Numbered from the stretch's first letter, positions 19,939-29,761 are shown. The stretch is 64,000 nucleotides of DNA from Pseudocitrobacter sp913778145 (GCA_035726825.1 JALNTX010000008.1:248001-312000), one strand, 5' to 3'. The notes: generated by a model not told the origin, from the sequence alone. Translations and numbers: made by a program.

Positions 19939-20586
19939 GTGACTCAGGCTCTGTTTGATTTTCCGATTTTTGTGAAGTTTTTTATTGGTCTATTCGCGCT
20001 GGTGAACCCTGTTGGGATCATTCCCGTTTTCATTAGTATGACGAGCTACCAGACGGCAGCGGCGCGTAACAAAACCAACATGACGGCGAATCTCTCCGTC
20101 GCCATTATCCTGTGGACGTCGCTGTTTCTTGGCGATGGCATTCTGCAACTCTTCGGGATCTCCATCGACTCCTTCCGCATCGCGGGCGGCATTCTGGTGG
20201 TCACCATTGCGATGTCGATGATCAGCGGTAAGCTGGGGGAAGATAAGCAGAACAAACAGGAAAAATCGGAGACGGCGATCCGTGAAAGCGTGGGTGTTGT
20301 TCCGCTGGCGCTGCCGTTGATGGCAGGGCCAGGGGCCATCAGTTCCACTATCGTCTGGGGAACACGTTTTCATACGCTGCCTTATCTTGCCGGTTTTACG
20401 GTGGCCATTGCGCTGTTTGCCTTTTGCTGCTGGGGTCTCTTTCGCATCGCACCGTGGCTGGTTCGCTTGTTAGGCCAGACCGGTATCAACGTCATTACCC
20501 GTATCATGGGTTTGCTGCTCATGGCGCTGGGTATCGAATTTATCGTGACCGGTATAAAAGCTATTTTCCCCGGCCTGGTCGGCTAA
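19939..20586 (+). CDS. ychE: MarC-family inner membrane protein YchE
   Basis: A 215-residue protein of the MarC/UPF0056 family with six predicted membrane helices; transport function unproven. The conserved family stretch FFIGLFALVNPVGIIPVF is at the N-terminus, and the second half repeats a similar fold (PLALPLMAGPGAIS). I chose GTG at 19939 because GGAG (19930-19933) is well spaced from it and the length then equals E. coli; the frame extends upstream to 19888 without support. The overlapping ATG at 19937 reads ATGTGA. Confidence 0.93.
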   Translation: MTQALFDFPIFVKFFIGLFALVNPVGIIPVFISMTSYQTAAARNKTNMTANLSVAIILWTSLFLGDGILQLFGISIDSFRIAGGILVVTIAMSMISGKLGEDKQNKQEKSETAIRESVGVVPLALPLMAGPGAISSTIVWGTRFHTLPYLAGFTVAIALFAFCCWGLFRIAPWLVRLLGQTGINVITRIMGLLLMALGIEFIVTGIKAIFPGLVG

Positions 20587-21301
20587 CAATATCTCTCAGC
20601 CGACAGAGTGTAGGCTCTGCCGGCTGCTTTATTATTCGCAAATCATATCGAATATCATGCTAATGGCTTGAATGATAAGCCTTAGTGATACTTAATAAAA
20701 TTAAGAGATATCATTGCCTTACCAGTAGTTTCGCCTCCCGACATCGTCATTCCTTATGTTATTTCTCTCACACTATACTGTTGCGCTTGCTGTCAGATAA
20801 TCGAAATGATATTAGTAATTTTGACCATCCGACAGACTAATGTACTAAATAATGAACAAATGTTAATTATTTGTACATTAAGTAAGCTGAGGGTCCTTCG
20901 ATGCGCGCATTGTTAGAAGGATCATGTCTAAACCATTGAATAGTAATATTTTTCGTGAGGCGGATAGGTTTTTTTGTTGACCGAATAACCGGCCAGCAAG
21001 CGATTAAAAGAGAATTGCTTAACAAATTTGCAAATTATATTGGCGGCGAAGAAGGGCATTTGGTACTTTCCGGCCTTATATCGTCGCGGATAATGAAGAG
21101 ATAACAGGTGGCTCGACAGGGGAGACACCTTGAATGAATCGACGACAGGCTGCCAAAGAGCGGCCGTAATAAAGAAGTCGGTGATAGCAAGCAGTACCCA
21201 AAAAACTGGCAGACGCAAAAGCTCCTGCGCTGTACAGAGACCCCAAAGGGGATAACAGGCTGGCAAGATCCAGTAATTATAATGAGCGGAGTATCAACAC
21301 A
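20587..21301. promoter_or_regulatory. Long oppA upstream region
   Basis: About 715 bases before oppA. The first 350 are very AT-rich and probably hold the promoter and Lrp-bound sequence known from E. coli. An imperfect inverted repeat (GGTCCTTC ... GAAGGATC, about 20891-20923) is visible. The last 100 bases form the mRNA leader that in E. coli and Salmonella is the target of GcvB RNA. A 112-codon frame on the minus strand has no recognisable product. Confidence 0.5.
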
Positions 21302-22933
21302 ATGTCCATCATCACGAAGAAAAGCGTAATCGCTGCGGGAATTTTCACGGCGCTATTGGCAGGGAATGCAGCGATGGCTGCTGATGTGCCCGCAGGCGTT
21401 CAGTTGGCAGAAAAACAGACGCTGGTACGCAATAACGGCTCTGAAGTGCAGTCTCTCGACCCGCACAAAATTGAAGGTGTTCCTGAATCCAATATCAGCC
21501 GCGACCTTTTCGAAGGCCTGCTGGTCAGCGACCTTGACGGCCACCCGTCGCCGGGCGTGGCGGAGTCCTGGGATAATAAAGATTTTAAAGTCTGGACTTT
21601 CCATCTGCGCAAAGATGCGAAATGGTCTGATGGCTCTCCGGTCACCGCACAAGATTTCGTCTATAGCTGGCAGCGCTCGGTTGATCCGAAAACAGCATCC
21701 CCGTACGCCAGCTATCTGCAATATGGCCACATCGCCAATATTGATGGCATCCTTGAAGGGAAAAAACCGATTACCGACCTCGGCGTGAAAGCCGTGGATG
21801 ACCACACCTTAGAAGTTACCTTAAGTGAACCTGTTCCATACTTCTATAAACTGCTGGTACACCCATCAACGTCCCCGGTGCCCAAAGCTGCTATCGAGAA
21901 ATTTGGTGAAAAATGGACCCAGCCTGCGAACATCGTGACCAACGGTGCGTATAAATTAAAAGATTGGGTGGTCAACGAACATATCGTGCTGGAGCGTAGC
22001 CCAACGTATTGGGATAACGCCAAAACCGTTATTAATCAGGTCACTTACCTGCCTATTGCCTCAGAGGTGACCGACGTCAACCGCTATCGCAGCGGTGAAA
22101 TCGACATGACTTATAACAACATGCCGATTGAGCTTTTCCAGAAACTGAAAAAAGAGATCCCTGACGAAGTTCACGTCGACCCGTATCTTTGCACCTACTA
22201 TTACGAAATTAATAACCAGAAAGCGCCATTTACCGATGTGCGCGTGCGTACCGCGCTGAAGCTGGGTATGGACCGCGATATTATTGTTAATAAAGTGAAA
22301 GCGCAGGGCGACAAACCGGCATTTGGCTTTACTCCGCCATACACCGACGGTGCAAAATTAACGCAGCCAGAATGGTTTAGCTGGAGCCAGGATAAACGTA
22401 ACGAAGAAGCGAAAAAACTGCTGGCAGAAGCGGGTTATACCGCAGACAAACCGTTGACCATTAATTTGCTGTATAACACGTCGGATCTGCATAAAAAACT
22501 GGCTATTGCCGCTTCCTCAATCTGGAAGAAAAATATCGGCGTCAATGTTAAACTGGTCAACCAGGAGTGGAAAACCTTCCTCGATACGCGTCATCAGGGA
22601 ACCTTTGATGTGGCGCGTGCGGGCTGGTGTGCCGATTATAACGAACCGACATCCTTCCTTAATATGATGCTTTCTAATAGCTCAATGAATACCCCGCACT
22701 ATAAGAGCCCGGCATTCGACAGCATCATGGCTGAAACGCTCAAAGCTACCAGCGAGGCACAGCGTACGGCGTTGTACGATAAAGCAGAACAGCAGCTGGA
22801 TAAAGACAGCGCGATTGTTCCGGTTTATTACTACGTGAACGCCCGTCTGGTGAAACCATGGGTTGGCGGTTATACCGGTAAAGACCCAATGGACAATACG
22901 TATACTAAAAATATGTACATTGTGAAGCACTAA
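21302..22933 (+). CDS. oppA: Periplasmic oligopeptide-binding protein OppA
   Basis: Captures peptides of two to five residues in the periplasm for the Opp importer and is one of the most abundant periplasmic proteins. The 543 residues match E. coli. A signal peptide of about 26 residues ends AMA before ADVPAGVQLAEKQ. The SBP family 5 fold follows, with the signature near AESWDNKDFKVWTFHLRKDAKWSDG. GGAG lies before the ATG. First gene of oppABCDF. Confidence 0.98.
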   Translation: MSIITKKSVIAAGIFTALLAGNAAMAADVPAGVQLAEKQTLVRNNGSEVQSLDPHKIEGVPESNISRDLFEGLLVSDLDGHPSPGVAESWDNKDFKVWTFHLRKDAKWSDGSPVTAQDFVYSWQRSVDPKTASPYASYLQYGHIANIDGILEGKKPITDLGVKAVDDHTLEVTLSEPVPYFYKLLVHPSTSPVPKAAIEKFGEKWTQPANIVTNGAYKLKDWVVNEHIVLERSPTYWDNAKTVINQVTYLPIASEVTDVNRYRSGEIDMTYNNMPIELFQKLKKEIPDEVHVDPYLCTYYYEINNQKAPFTDVRVRTALKLGMDRDIIVNKVKAQGDKPAFGFTPPYTDGAKLTQPEWFSWSQDKRNEEAKKLLAEAGYTADKPLTINLLYNTSDLHKKLAIAASSIWKKNIGVNVKLVNQEWKTFLDTRHQGTFDVARAGWCADYNEPTSFLNMMLSNSSMNTPHYKSPAFDSIMAETLKATSEAQRTALYDKAEQQLDKDSAIVPVYYYVNARLVKPWVGGYTGKDPMDNTYTKNMYIVKH

Positions 22934-23017
22934 TGGCAATACGTGAGGCAGGCGATGCTTGCCTCACGGTGTCTCGCTTATCGCATTATTGAAGGCACTG
23001 GCCAAAAGGTACGGGCA

Positions 23018-23938
23018 ATGTTGAAATTTATACTTCGTCGCTGTCTGGAAGCGATTCCGACGCTATTTATTCTTATTACCATTTCATTCTTTATGATGCG
23101 CCTTGCGCCGGGAAGTCCTTTCACCGGTGAACGCACCTTACCGCCAGAAGTCATGGCGAACATTGAAGCGAAATACCACTTAAACGATCCCATCACCACA
23201 CAGTACTTCAGTTACCTGAAGCAACTGGCGCACGGCGATTTCGGGCCATCATTTAAATACAAAGATTATTCAGTGAACGATCTGGTGGCGAGCAGCTTCC
23301 CGGTATCGGCGAAATTAGGGGCGGCTGCCTTTATTCTGGCTGTGGTATTAGGCGTCACCGCGGGCGTGATTGCGGCGCTTAAACAAAACACCAAATGGGA
23401 CTACTCGGTGATGGGCATTGCAATGACCGGGGTGGTGATACCCAGCTTTGTCGTCGCGCCGCTGCTGGTAATGATTTTTGCAATTACGCTGAAATGGCTT
23501 CCCGGCGGAGGCTGGAACGGTGGGGCGCTGAAGTTCATGATCCTGCCGATGGTGGCGCTGTCGCTGGCCTATATCGCCAGTATCGCGCGTATCACCCGCG
23601 GCTCGATGATTGAGGTGCTGCACTCCAACTTTATCCGTACCGCGCGCGCCAAAGGCCTGCCGATGCGGCGGATCATTTTCCGTCACGCCTTAAAGCCTGC
23701 GTTGCTGCCGGTGCTCTCGTATATGGGGCCTGCGTTTGTCGGCATCATCACCGGTTCAATGGTTATCGAAACCATTTATGGCCTGCCGGGAATAGGGCAA
23801 CTGTTCGTTAACGGCGCACTGAACCGCGATTATTCGCTGGTGCTGAGCCTGACCATCCTGGTCGGCGCGTTGACTATCTTGTTCAACGCGGTCGTGGATG
23901 TGCTTTACGCCGTGATTGACCCTAAAATCCGCTACTGA
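23018..23938 (+). CDS. oppB: Oligopeptide ABC transporter permease OppB
   Basis: One of two membrane subunits of the Opp importer. It has 306 residues and six membrane helices. The EAA-type loop that contacts the ATPases is seen in RTARAKGLPMRRIIFRHALK. The frame is open to 22943, but MLKFILRRCLEAIP (ATG 23018) matches all homologues. oppC starts 14 bases after its stop. Confidence 0.97.
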   Translation: MLKFILRRCLEAIPTLFILITISFFMMRLAPGSPFTGERTLPPEVMANIEAKYHLNDPITTQYFSYLKQLAHGDFGPSFKYKDYSVNDLVASSFPVSAKLGAAAFILAVVLGVTAGVIAALKQNTKWDYSVMGIAMTGVVIPSFVVAPLLVMIFAITLKWLPGGGWNGGALKFMILPMVALSLAYIASIARITRGSMIEVLHSNFIRTARAKGLPMRRIIFRHALKPALLPVLSYMGPAFVGIITGSMVIETIYGLPGIGQLFVNGALNRDYSLVLSLTILVGALTILFNAVVDVLYAVIDPKIRY

Positions 23939-23952
23939 GTCTGGAGTTCGCC

Positions 23953-24861
23953 ATGATATTGAGTAAGAAAAATAGCGAGGCGCTGGAGAACTTCAGTGAA
24001 CAGCTGGAAGTAGAAGGACGCAGCCTGTGGCAAGATGCGCGCCGTCGCTTTATGCATAACCGCGCGGCGGTTGCCAGCCTGGTGGTATTAGTGCTGATCG
24101 CTCTGTTCGTCACCCTGGCGCCGATGCTGTCACAGTTCTCCTATTTCGATACGGACTGGGGAATGATGTCGAGTGCGCCAGATATGGAATCCGGTCACTA
24201 CTTTGGTACTGATTCCTCCGGGCGAGACCTGCTGGTACGCGTGGCAATTGGCGGGCGCATCTCGTTGATGGTCGGGATTGCTGCGGCGCTGGTGGCGGTG
24301 ATCGTCGGCACGCTGTACGGATCGCTGTCCGGTTACCTCGGTGGCAAAGTCGACTCGGTGATGATGCGTCTGCTGGAAATCCTTAATTCCTTCCCGTTCA
24401 TGTTCTTCGTTATCCTGCTGGTCACCTTCTTTGGGCAGAACATCCTGTTGATCTTCGTGGCTATCGGCATGGTTTCCTGGCTGGATATGGCGCGTATTGT
24501 CCGCGGGCAAACGCTCAGTCTGAAGCGCAAAGAGTTTATCGAAGCCGCGCAGGTCGGCGGTGTTTCTACCGCCAGCATCGTGGTGCGCCACATTGTGCCA
24601 AACGTTCTGGGCGTGGTGGTGGTTTACGCTTCGCTGCTGGTGCCGAGCATGATTCTGTTTGAATCTTTCCTGAGCTTCCTCGGCCTGGGCACCCAGGAGC
24701 CGTTGAGTAGCTGGGGCGCATTGTTGAGCGATGGTGCCAACTCGATGGAAGTATCTCCATGGCTGCTGCTGTTCCCGGCGGGTTTCCTGGTGGTAACCCT
24801 GTTCTGTTTCAACTTTATCGGCGATGGCCTACGTGATGCCCTCGACCCGAAAGACCGTTAA
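23953..24861 (+). CDS. oppC: Oligopeptide ABC transporter permease OppC
   Basis: Second membrane subunit of the Opp importer, 302 residues as in E. coli. It has a cytoplasmic N-terminal extension, then six membrane helices with the first at about 38-60. The EAA loop is EAAQVGGVSTASIVVRHIVP. Its stop overlaps the oppD ribosome site AGGAGAG. Confidence 0.97.
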   Translation: MILSKKNSEALENFSEQLEVEGRSLWQDARRRFMHNRAAVASLVVLVLIALFVTLAPMLSQFSYFDTDWGMMSSAPDMESGHYFGTDSSGRDLLVRVAIGGRISLMVGIAAALVAVIVGTLYGSLSGYLGGKVDSVMMRLLEILNSFPFMFFVILLVTFFGQNILLIFVAIGMVSWLDMARIVRGQTLSLKRKEFIEAAQVGGVSTASIVVRHIVPNVLGVVVVYASLLVPSMILFESFLSFLGLGTQEPLSSWGALLSDGANSMEVSPWLLLFPAGFLVVTLFCFNFIGDGLRDALDPKDR

Positions 24862-24872
24862 GGAGAGCCGTG

Positions 24873-25874
24873 ATGAGCGTAATTAATACGGCTAACGCGC
24901 CGCAAACGGGCCTGCTGCTGGATGTAAAAGATCTGCGCGTGACGTTTAAAACGCCCGATGGCGATGTGACGGCAGTGAACGACCTCAACTTTAACCTTCG
25001 CGCCGGGGAAACATTAGGCATTGTCGGTGAATCCGGTTCCGGTAAATCACAAACCGCCTTTGCCCTGATGGGGTTACTGGCAGGTAACGGGCGGATTGGC
25101 GGTTCGGCCACCTTTAACGGTCAAGAGATCCTTAACCTGCCGGAACATGCGTTGAATAAACTGCGTGCCGAGCAAATTTCGATGATCTTCCAGGACCCGA
25201 TGACCTCACTGAACCCGTACATGCGCGTCGGTGAGCAGTTAATGGAAGTGCTGATGCTGCATAAAAGCATGAGCAAAGCCGAAGCATTTGAAGAGTCAGT
25301 TAAAATGCTTGATGCGGTAAAAATGCCTGAAGCGCGTAAACGCATGAAGATGTATCCCCATGAGTTTTCCGGCGGGATGCGCCAGCGCGTGATGATAGCG
25401 ATGGCGCTGCTGTGTCGGCCTAAGTTGCTGATTGCCGATGAACCTACCACGGCGCTGGATGTCACTGTGCAGGCGCAAATCATGACGCTGCTTAACGAGC
25501 TGAAGCGTGAATTTAATACCGCCATCATCATGATTACTCACGATCTCGGTGTGGTTGCGGGCATCTGCGATAAAGTGCTGGTGATGTATGCCGGGCGCAC
25601 CATGGAATATGGCAACGCGCGCGATGTCTTCTATCATCCTGCCCATCCTTACTCTATTGGCCTGCTAAATGCGGTACCGCGTCTTGATGCGGAAGGCGAA
25701 TCGTTGCTGACCATTCCGGGTAACCCACCGAACCTGCTTCGCCTGCCGAAGGGGTGTCCGTTCCAGCCGCGCTGTCCGCACGCGATGGAGATTTGCAGCA
25801 GCGCGCCGCCGCTTGAGACGTTTGCGCCAGGTCGCTTACGTGCCTGCTTTAAGCCTGTGGGGGAACTGGTATGA
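24873..25874 (+). CDS. oppD: Oligopeptide ABC transporter ATPase OppD
   Basis: ATP-binding subunit, 333 residues. Walker A is GESGSGKS, the ABC signature FSGGMRQRV, Walker B LLIADEPTTALD, and the switch His is in MITHDLG. The C-terminal oligopeptide/dipeptide extension has CPFQPRCPHAMEIC, cysteines that bind an iron-sulfur cluster in related proteins. Start at ATG 24873 rather than the adjacent GTG 24870, by homology and spacing from AGGAGAG. It overlaps oppF by ATGA. Confidence 0.97.
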   Translation: MSVINTANAPQTGLLLDVKDLRVTFKTPDGDVTAVNDLNFNLRAGETLGIVGESGSGKSQTAFALMGLLAGNGRIGGSATFNGQEILNLPEHALNKLRAEQISMIFQDPMTSLNPYMRVGEQLMEVLMLHKSMSKAEAFEESVKMLDAVKMPEARKRMKMYPHEFSGGMRQRVMIAMALLCRPKLLIADEPTTALDVTVQAQIMTLLNELKREFNTAIIMITHDLGVVAGICDKVLVMYAGRTMEYGNARDVFYHPAHPYSIGLLNAVPRLDAEGESLLTIPGNPPNLLRLPKGCPFQPRCPHAMEICSSAPPLETFAPGRLRACFKPVGELV

Positions 25875-26875
25875 ATGCCGTTACCGAAGAGAGAAAAATT
25901 CTGCTCGAAATCGCCGACTTAAAAGTCCACTTTGATATTAAGGATGGCAAACAGTGGTTCTGGCAGCCGGCTAAGACGCTGAAAGCCGTTGATGGCGTGA
26001 CGCTGCGGCTGTATGAAGGGGAAACGCTGGGCGTGGTCGGGGAGTCTGGCTGCGGGAAATCGACCTTCGCACGCGCAATTATCGGCCTGGTGAAAGCCAC
26101 TGACGGGCGAGTGGCCTGGCTGGGGAAAGATTTACTGGGCATGAAACCGGATGAATGGCGGGATGTGCGTAGCGACATTCAGATGATTTTCCAGGATCCC
26201 TTAGCCTCGCTTAACCCGCGTATGACCATCGGTGAAATCATCGCCGAGCCGTTGCGCACCTATCATCCGAAAATGCCGCGCCAGGAAGTACGCGATCGGG
26301 TGAAAGCGATGATGATGAAAGTGGGGTTGCTGCCGAACCTGGTCAACCGCTATCCGCATGAATTCTCCGGCGGCCAGTGCCAGCGAATTGGCATTGCGCG
26401 TGCGCTGATCCTCGAGCCGAAACTGATTATCTGTGATGAACCCGTTTCGGCGCTGGATGTGTCCATTCAGGCGCAGGTAGTGAACCTGTTGCAGCAGTTG
26501 CAGCGTGAAATGGGCCTGTCGTTAATCTTTATTGCCCACGATCTCGCGGTGGTGAAGCACATTTCCGACCGTGTGCTGGTGATGTATCTGGGCCATGCGG
26601 TGGAGTTGGGCACTTACGACGAGGTGTATCACAACCCGCTTCATCCTTACACCAAAGCGCTGATGTCGGCGGTGCCGGTTCCCGATCCGGACCTGGAAAA
26701 GCAGAAAACCATTCAACTGCTGGAAGGGGAGTTGCCGTCGCCGATTAACCCGCCGTCGGGCTGCGTCTTCCGCACCCGTTGCCCGATTGCCGGGCCGGAG
26801 TGTGCGCAAACCCGGCCTGTGCTGGAGGGCAGCTTCCGGCATGCAGTTTCCTGCCTGAAGGTAGACCCGTTATAA
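25871..26875 (+). CDS. oppF: Oligopeptide ABC transporter ATPase OppF
   Basis: Second ATPase, pairing with OppD. It has 334 residues, as in E. coli. Walker A is GESGCGKS, signature FSGGQCQRI, Walker B LIICDEPVSALD, and switch His in FIAHDLA. The C-terminal extension carries CVFRTRCPIAGPEC. The last gene of the opp operon, followed after a few bases by an intrinsic terminator. Confidence 0.97.
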   Translation: MNAVTEERKILLEIADLKVHFDIKDGKQWFWQPAKTLKAVDGVTLRLYEGETLGVVGESGCGKSTFARAIIGLVKATDGRVAWLGKDLLGMKPDEWRDVRSDIQMIFQDPLASLNPRMTIGEIIAEPLRTYHPKMPRQEVRDRVKAMMMKVGLLPNLVNRYPHEFSGGQCQRIGIARALILEPKLIICDEPVSALDVSIQAQVVNLLQQLQREMGLSLIFIAHDLAVVKHISDRVLVMYLGHAVELGTYDEVYHNPLHPYTKALMSAVPVPDPDLEKQKTIQLLEGELPSPINPPSGCVFRTRCPIAGPECAQTRPVLEGSFRHAVSCLKVDPL

Positions 26876-26880
26876 TCGCA

Positions 26881-26907
26881 AGGGCTGACAACTGTCAGCC
26901 CTTTTTC
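26881..26907 (+). terminator. Terminator of oppABCDF
   Basis: Stem 26881-26889 with 26894-26902, four-base loop, then T-rich tail. Confidence 0.92.
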
Positions 26908-26922
26908 TTATGAGGTTAAAAC

Positions 26923-27759
26923 GTGTTGGTCATGCAAACTTATCGTCGGCGGGTTTATCACGCACTGTTCGATCATAATCGGCGTTCAGCCCGTCGTTTC
27001 GAAGCGCTGTGCGGGTTATTTGCGCTGTTAAGCGTGGTAGTGATTTTTATCGAATCGGGCATCGGAACCAGTTATCACCTGACATATGATGAGTGGCATC
27101 TGTTTGTGTGGATGGAAGTCTTCTTCACGCTGGTTTTTACTCTCGAATACTTTTTGCGTGTATTCAGCTGGCCGCAACCTGCGCGTTATGTTTTTAGCCT
27201 CTGGGGGTTTATCGACCTTGCGACCATTTTACCCTTCTACGTGATTATACTCTGGCCAGAGATAGGCACTGACTATCTCTTCGCGTGGAGGGCAATGCGT
27301 GTTATCCGCGTGCTGCGTATTCTTAAGTTATTACGCATGATGCCCGCTTTAAATGGCATCTGGGGCGCGATAGTTAAATCGCGGCATCAGCTAATTCTAT
27401 TCTATGCCTTTATTTCGATTGTGATGGTGGTGGCCGGTGCATTAATGTACGGCATTGAAGGCCCGGCGCATGGGTTTACCACCTTAAGTACATCGGTCTA
27501 CTGGGCTATTGTGACGGTGACGACCGTGGGCTACGGTGATATCACGCCTCATACGGCACCTGGGCGGGCCGTCGCATCACTGCTGATTTTGATTGGTTAT
27601 TCCGTTATCGCGATTCCAACCGGTATTATCACCTCGCAGATGAGCGGTGAAATTGCGAAACGCCAGCTTGCAAGAATTTGCCCCGACTGTCATCAGAGCG
27701 GGCATGAAACCGCCGCGAAATATTGTAAAGCCTGTGGTGGAAAACTACCGGAAGAATAA
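26923..27759 (+). CDS. Voltage-gated-type potassium channel (ion transporter family)
   Basis: A 278-residue six-helix channel subunit. S1-S3 lie at about 28-110. S4 is the basic helix RAMRVIRVLRILKLLRMM with Arg/Lys every third residue, the voltage-sensor pattern. The pore follows with the K+ filter TVGYGD, then S6. The C-terminus has a zinc-ribbon-like CPDC...CKAC tail. It lacks the RCK/TrkA-N domain of E. coli Kch and is not its orthologue; E. coli has no gene here. The GTG start at 26923 is favoured by GAGGT six bases upstream; an ATG follows at 26932. K+ selectivity is inferred from the filter. Confidence 0.88.
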   Translation: MLVMQTYRRRVYHALFDHNRRSARRFEALCGLFALLSVVVIFIESGIGTSYHLTYDEWHLFVWMEVFFTLVFTLEYFLRVFSWPQPARYVFSLWGFIDLATILPFYVIILWPEIGTDYLFAWRAMRVIRVLRILKLLRMMPALNGIWGAIVKSRHQLILFYAFISIVMVVAGALMYGIEGPAHGFTTLSTSVYWAIVTVTTVGYGDITPHTAPGRAVASLLILIGYSVIAIPTGIITSQMSGEIAKRQLARICPDCHQSGHETAAKYCKACGGKLPEE

Positions 27760-27760
27760 A

Positions 27761-27787
27761 AAAAGGGGCAGCGCTGGCTGCCCCTTC
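27761..27787. terminator. Shared terminator, channel gene and yciU
   Basis: A ten-base-pair stem (27763-27772 with 27777-27786) between two converging genes. An A run precedes it, giving a T tail on the yciU strand. Confidence 0.88.
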
Positions 27788-27794
27788 ACATATC

Positions 27795-28124
27795 TTATTC
27801 GCGCCAGAGAATATGGCACAACTTGTGGTCTTTTTCGCGGCACAACAGCACGCGCGCAAAGATATCATTAATTTCGCCACCGTCGGTATCGGCAAGGCCA
27901 ATGACCACTTCGGCGAAGAAGTCCGGGTTCAAATCGAAATCAACGTGATCCTGCCAGTCTTCTGATGGGTCGAATAACTCCGCGCCGCCGCGTTCTTCAA
28001 ACTGTAGGTTAAACAGAATGACATCAGCGGGATCGAGGTTATCCATCGCCAGTTCGAGAAAAATATCGTAAGCCTGTTCGAGCGTTTCGTCTTCGGTCAG
28101 GCGATTGTTTAAATCCATATCCAT
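27795..28124 (-). CDS. yciU: YciU, DUF440 acidic protein (dsDNA-mimic family)
   Basis: A very acidic 109-residue protein of the HI1450/DUF440 family. Structural work on the family suggests its negative surface mimics double-stranded DNA and that it binds HU; its cell role is unclear. Acidic clusters such as DPSEDWQDHVDFDLNPD are visible. The length equals E. coli. It is transcribed with clsA upstream, 34 bases apart. Confidence 0.93.
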   Translation of the reverse strand: MDMDLNNRLTEDETLEQAYDIFLELAMDNLDPADVILFNLQFEERGGAELFDPSEDWQDHVDFDLNPDFFAEVVIGLADTDGGEINDIFARVLLCREKDHKLCHILWRE

Positions 28125-28158
28125 GATGATTACCTGTTTAACATCTGATGGGCACGTT

Positions 28159-29619
28159 TTACAGCAACGGGCTAAAGAAGTAAAACAGTCGCTCGGCGAT
28201 ACGATGCCAGAACGGGCGTTTCACCCACAAACGGGCGTCCAGCAGGCGAGAGCGGGAGATATAATCATCCTGCACCGCCGCGAGATCGCCACCGAAACCG
28301 GCATCATCGATGACCAGCGTAATTTCGAAGTTAAGCCACAGGCTGCGCATATCCAGATTAACGGTACCGACCAGGCTTAATTCGCCATCGACCAGCACAC
28401 TTTTGGTGTGCAGCAGGCCGCCTTCAAACTGATAGATTTTAACGCCAGCCGCCAGCAGCTCGGTAAAGAATGCCCGACTGGCCCAACCGACCAGAACCGA
28501 ATCGTTCTTGCGCGGCAGGATAATGCTGACGTCCACACCGCGCTGCGCGGCGGTACAGATTGCATGCAGCAGGTCGTCACTCGGCACGAAGTAAGGGGTC
28601 GTCATAATCAGGTATTCACGTGCCGCATAGGTTGCGGTGAGCAGGGCCTGATGAATCAGATCCTCCGGGAAACCGGGGCCGGAAGCAATGGTATGAATGG
28701 TGTGCCCGCTGGCCTCTTCAAACGGCATAATATTGGTATCGGGCGGTGGCGGCAAAATGCGTTTGCCGGTTTCGATTTCCCAATCGCAGGAATAAACGAT
28801 CCCCATCCCGGTGGCGACCGGGCCTTCCATGCGCGCCATTAAATCAACCCACTGACCCACGCCAGAGTCTTGTTTAAAGAAGCGCGGATCGACCATATTC
28901 ATACTGCCGGTGTAGGCAATATAGTTGTCGATCATGATCATTTTGCGGTGCTGACGTAAATCCATGCGTCGGAGAAAGACACGCATCAGGTTAACCTTCA
29001 GCGCCTCAACCACTTCGATGCCGGCATTACGCATCATCGCCGCCCACGGGCTGCGGAAGAAGGCAACGCTGCCCGCCGAGTCTAGCATCAATCGGCAGTG
29101 AACGCCGCGTCGCGCCGCCGCCATCAGCGACTCAGCAACCTGATCGGCCATGCCGCCGGGTTGCCAGATATAGAACACCATCTCAATATTGTGGCGCGCC
29201 AGCTGGATATCGCGGATCAGCGCCTGCATCACGTCGTCAGAACTGGTCAGCAATTGAAGCTGGTTCCCCTTCATGCCCGCAATGCCCTGGCGACGTTCAC
29301 AAAGCTTAAATAACGAAGAGGCGACGGGGCTGTTGTCTTCGGCGAAAATATGCTTACAGGCCTTGAGATCGTTCAGCCATTTAGCCGTAGAGGGCCACAT
29401 CGCGCGTGCGCGCTCTGCCCGACGTTTACCGAGATGCAGCTCGCCCACCGAAAGATAAGCGATAATCCCGACCAGCGGCAGAATATAGATAACCAGCAAC
29501 CATGCCATTGCCGAAGGAACCGCGCGGCGTTTCATCAGAATCCGCAACGTTACCCCAGCAATTAACAACCAGTACCCCAGAATAGCCAGCCAACTCACGA
29601 CGGTGTAAAAGGTTGTCAT
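28159..29619 (-). CDS. clsA: Cardiolipin synthase A
   Basis: Joins two phosphatidylglycerol molecules into cardiolipin and glycerol at the inner membrane. It has 486 residues, the E. coli length. Two N-terminal membrane helices (about 3-25 and 38-60) are followed by two phospholipase D HKD motifs: HRKMIMIDNYIAYTGSMN in the middle and HTKSVLVDGELSLVGTVN near the C-terminus. yciU lies downstream on the same strand and the short yciY gene is divergent. Confidence 0.97.
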   Translation of the reverse strand: MTTFYTVVSWLAILGYWLLIAGVTLRILMKRRAVPSAMAWLLVIYILPLVGIIAYLSVGELHLGKRRAERARAMWPSTAKWLNDLKACKHIFAEDNSPVASSLFKLCERRQGIAGMKGNQLQLLTSSDDVMQALIRDIQLARHNIEMVFYIWQPGGMADQVAESLMAAARRGVHCRLMLDSAGSVAFFRSPWAAMMRNAGIEVVEALKVNLMRVFLRRMDLRQHRKMIMIDNYIAYTGSMNMVDPRFFKQDSGVGQWVDLMARMEGPVATGMGIVYSCDWEIETGKRILPPPPDTNIMPFEEASGHTIHTIASGPGFPEDLIHQALLTATYAAREYLIMTTPYFVPSDDLLHAICTAAQRGVDVSIILPRKNDSVLVGWASRAFFTELLAAGVKIYQFEGGLLHTKSVLVDGELSLVGTVNLDMRSLWLNFEITLVIDDAGFGGDLAAVQDDYISRSRLLDARLWVKRPFWHRIAERLFYFFSPLL

Positions 29620-29761
29620 AGTCAGAAAGTCCTTTTGAAAGCGTTTGTTATGAGTTTACGCATCAAGATTCATCTGGCAAATAAAAACGCGAGGGAAAAG
29701 CGCTGGTAAGCCGATTTCTCGGGGGTATAATGTTGGCTCTTCTTTGATAAGAGCGGTAGAA

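Noticed and set aside
20928..21266. Minus-strand frame of 112 codons in the oppA leader region
   Set aside because: No recognisable domain or good ribosome site; it overlaps the oppA leader mRNA region, so chance is more likely.
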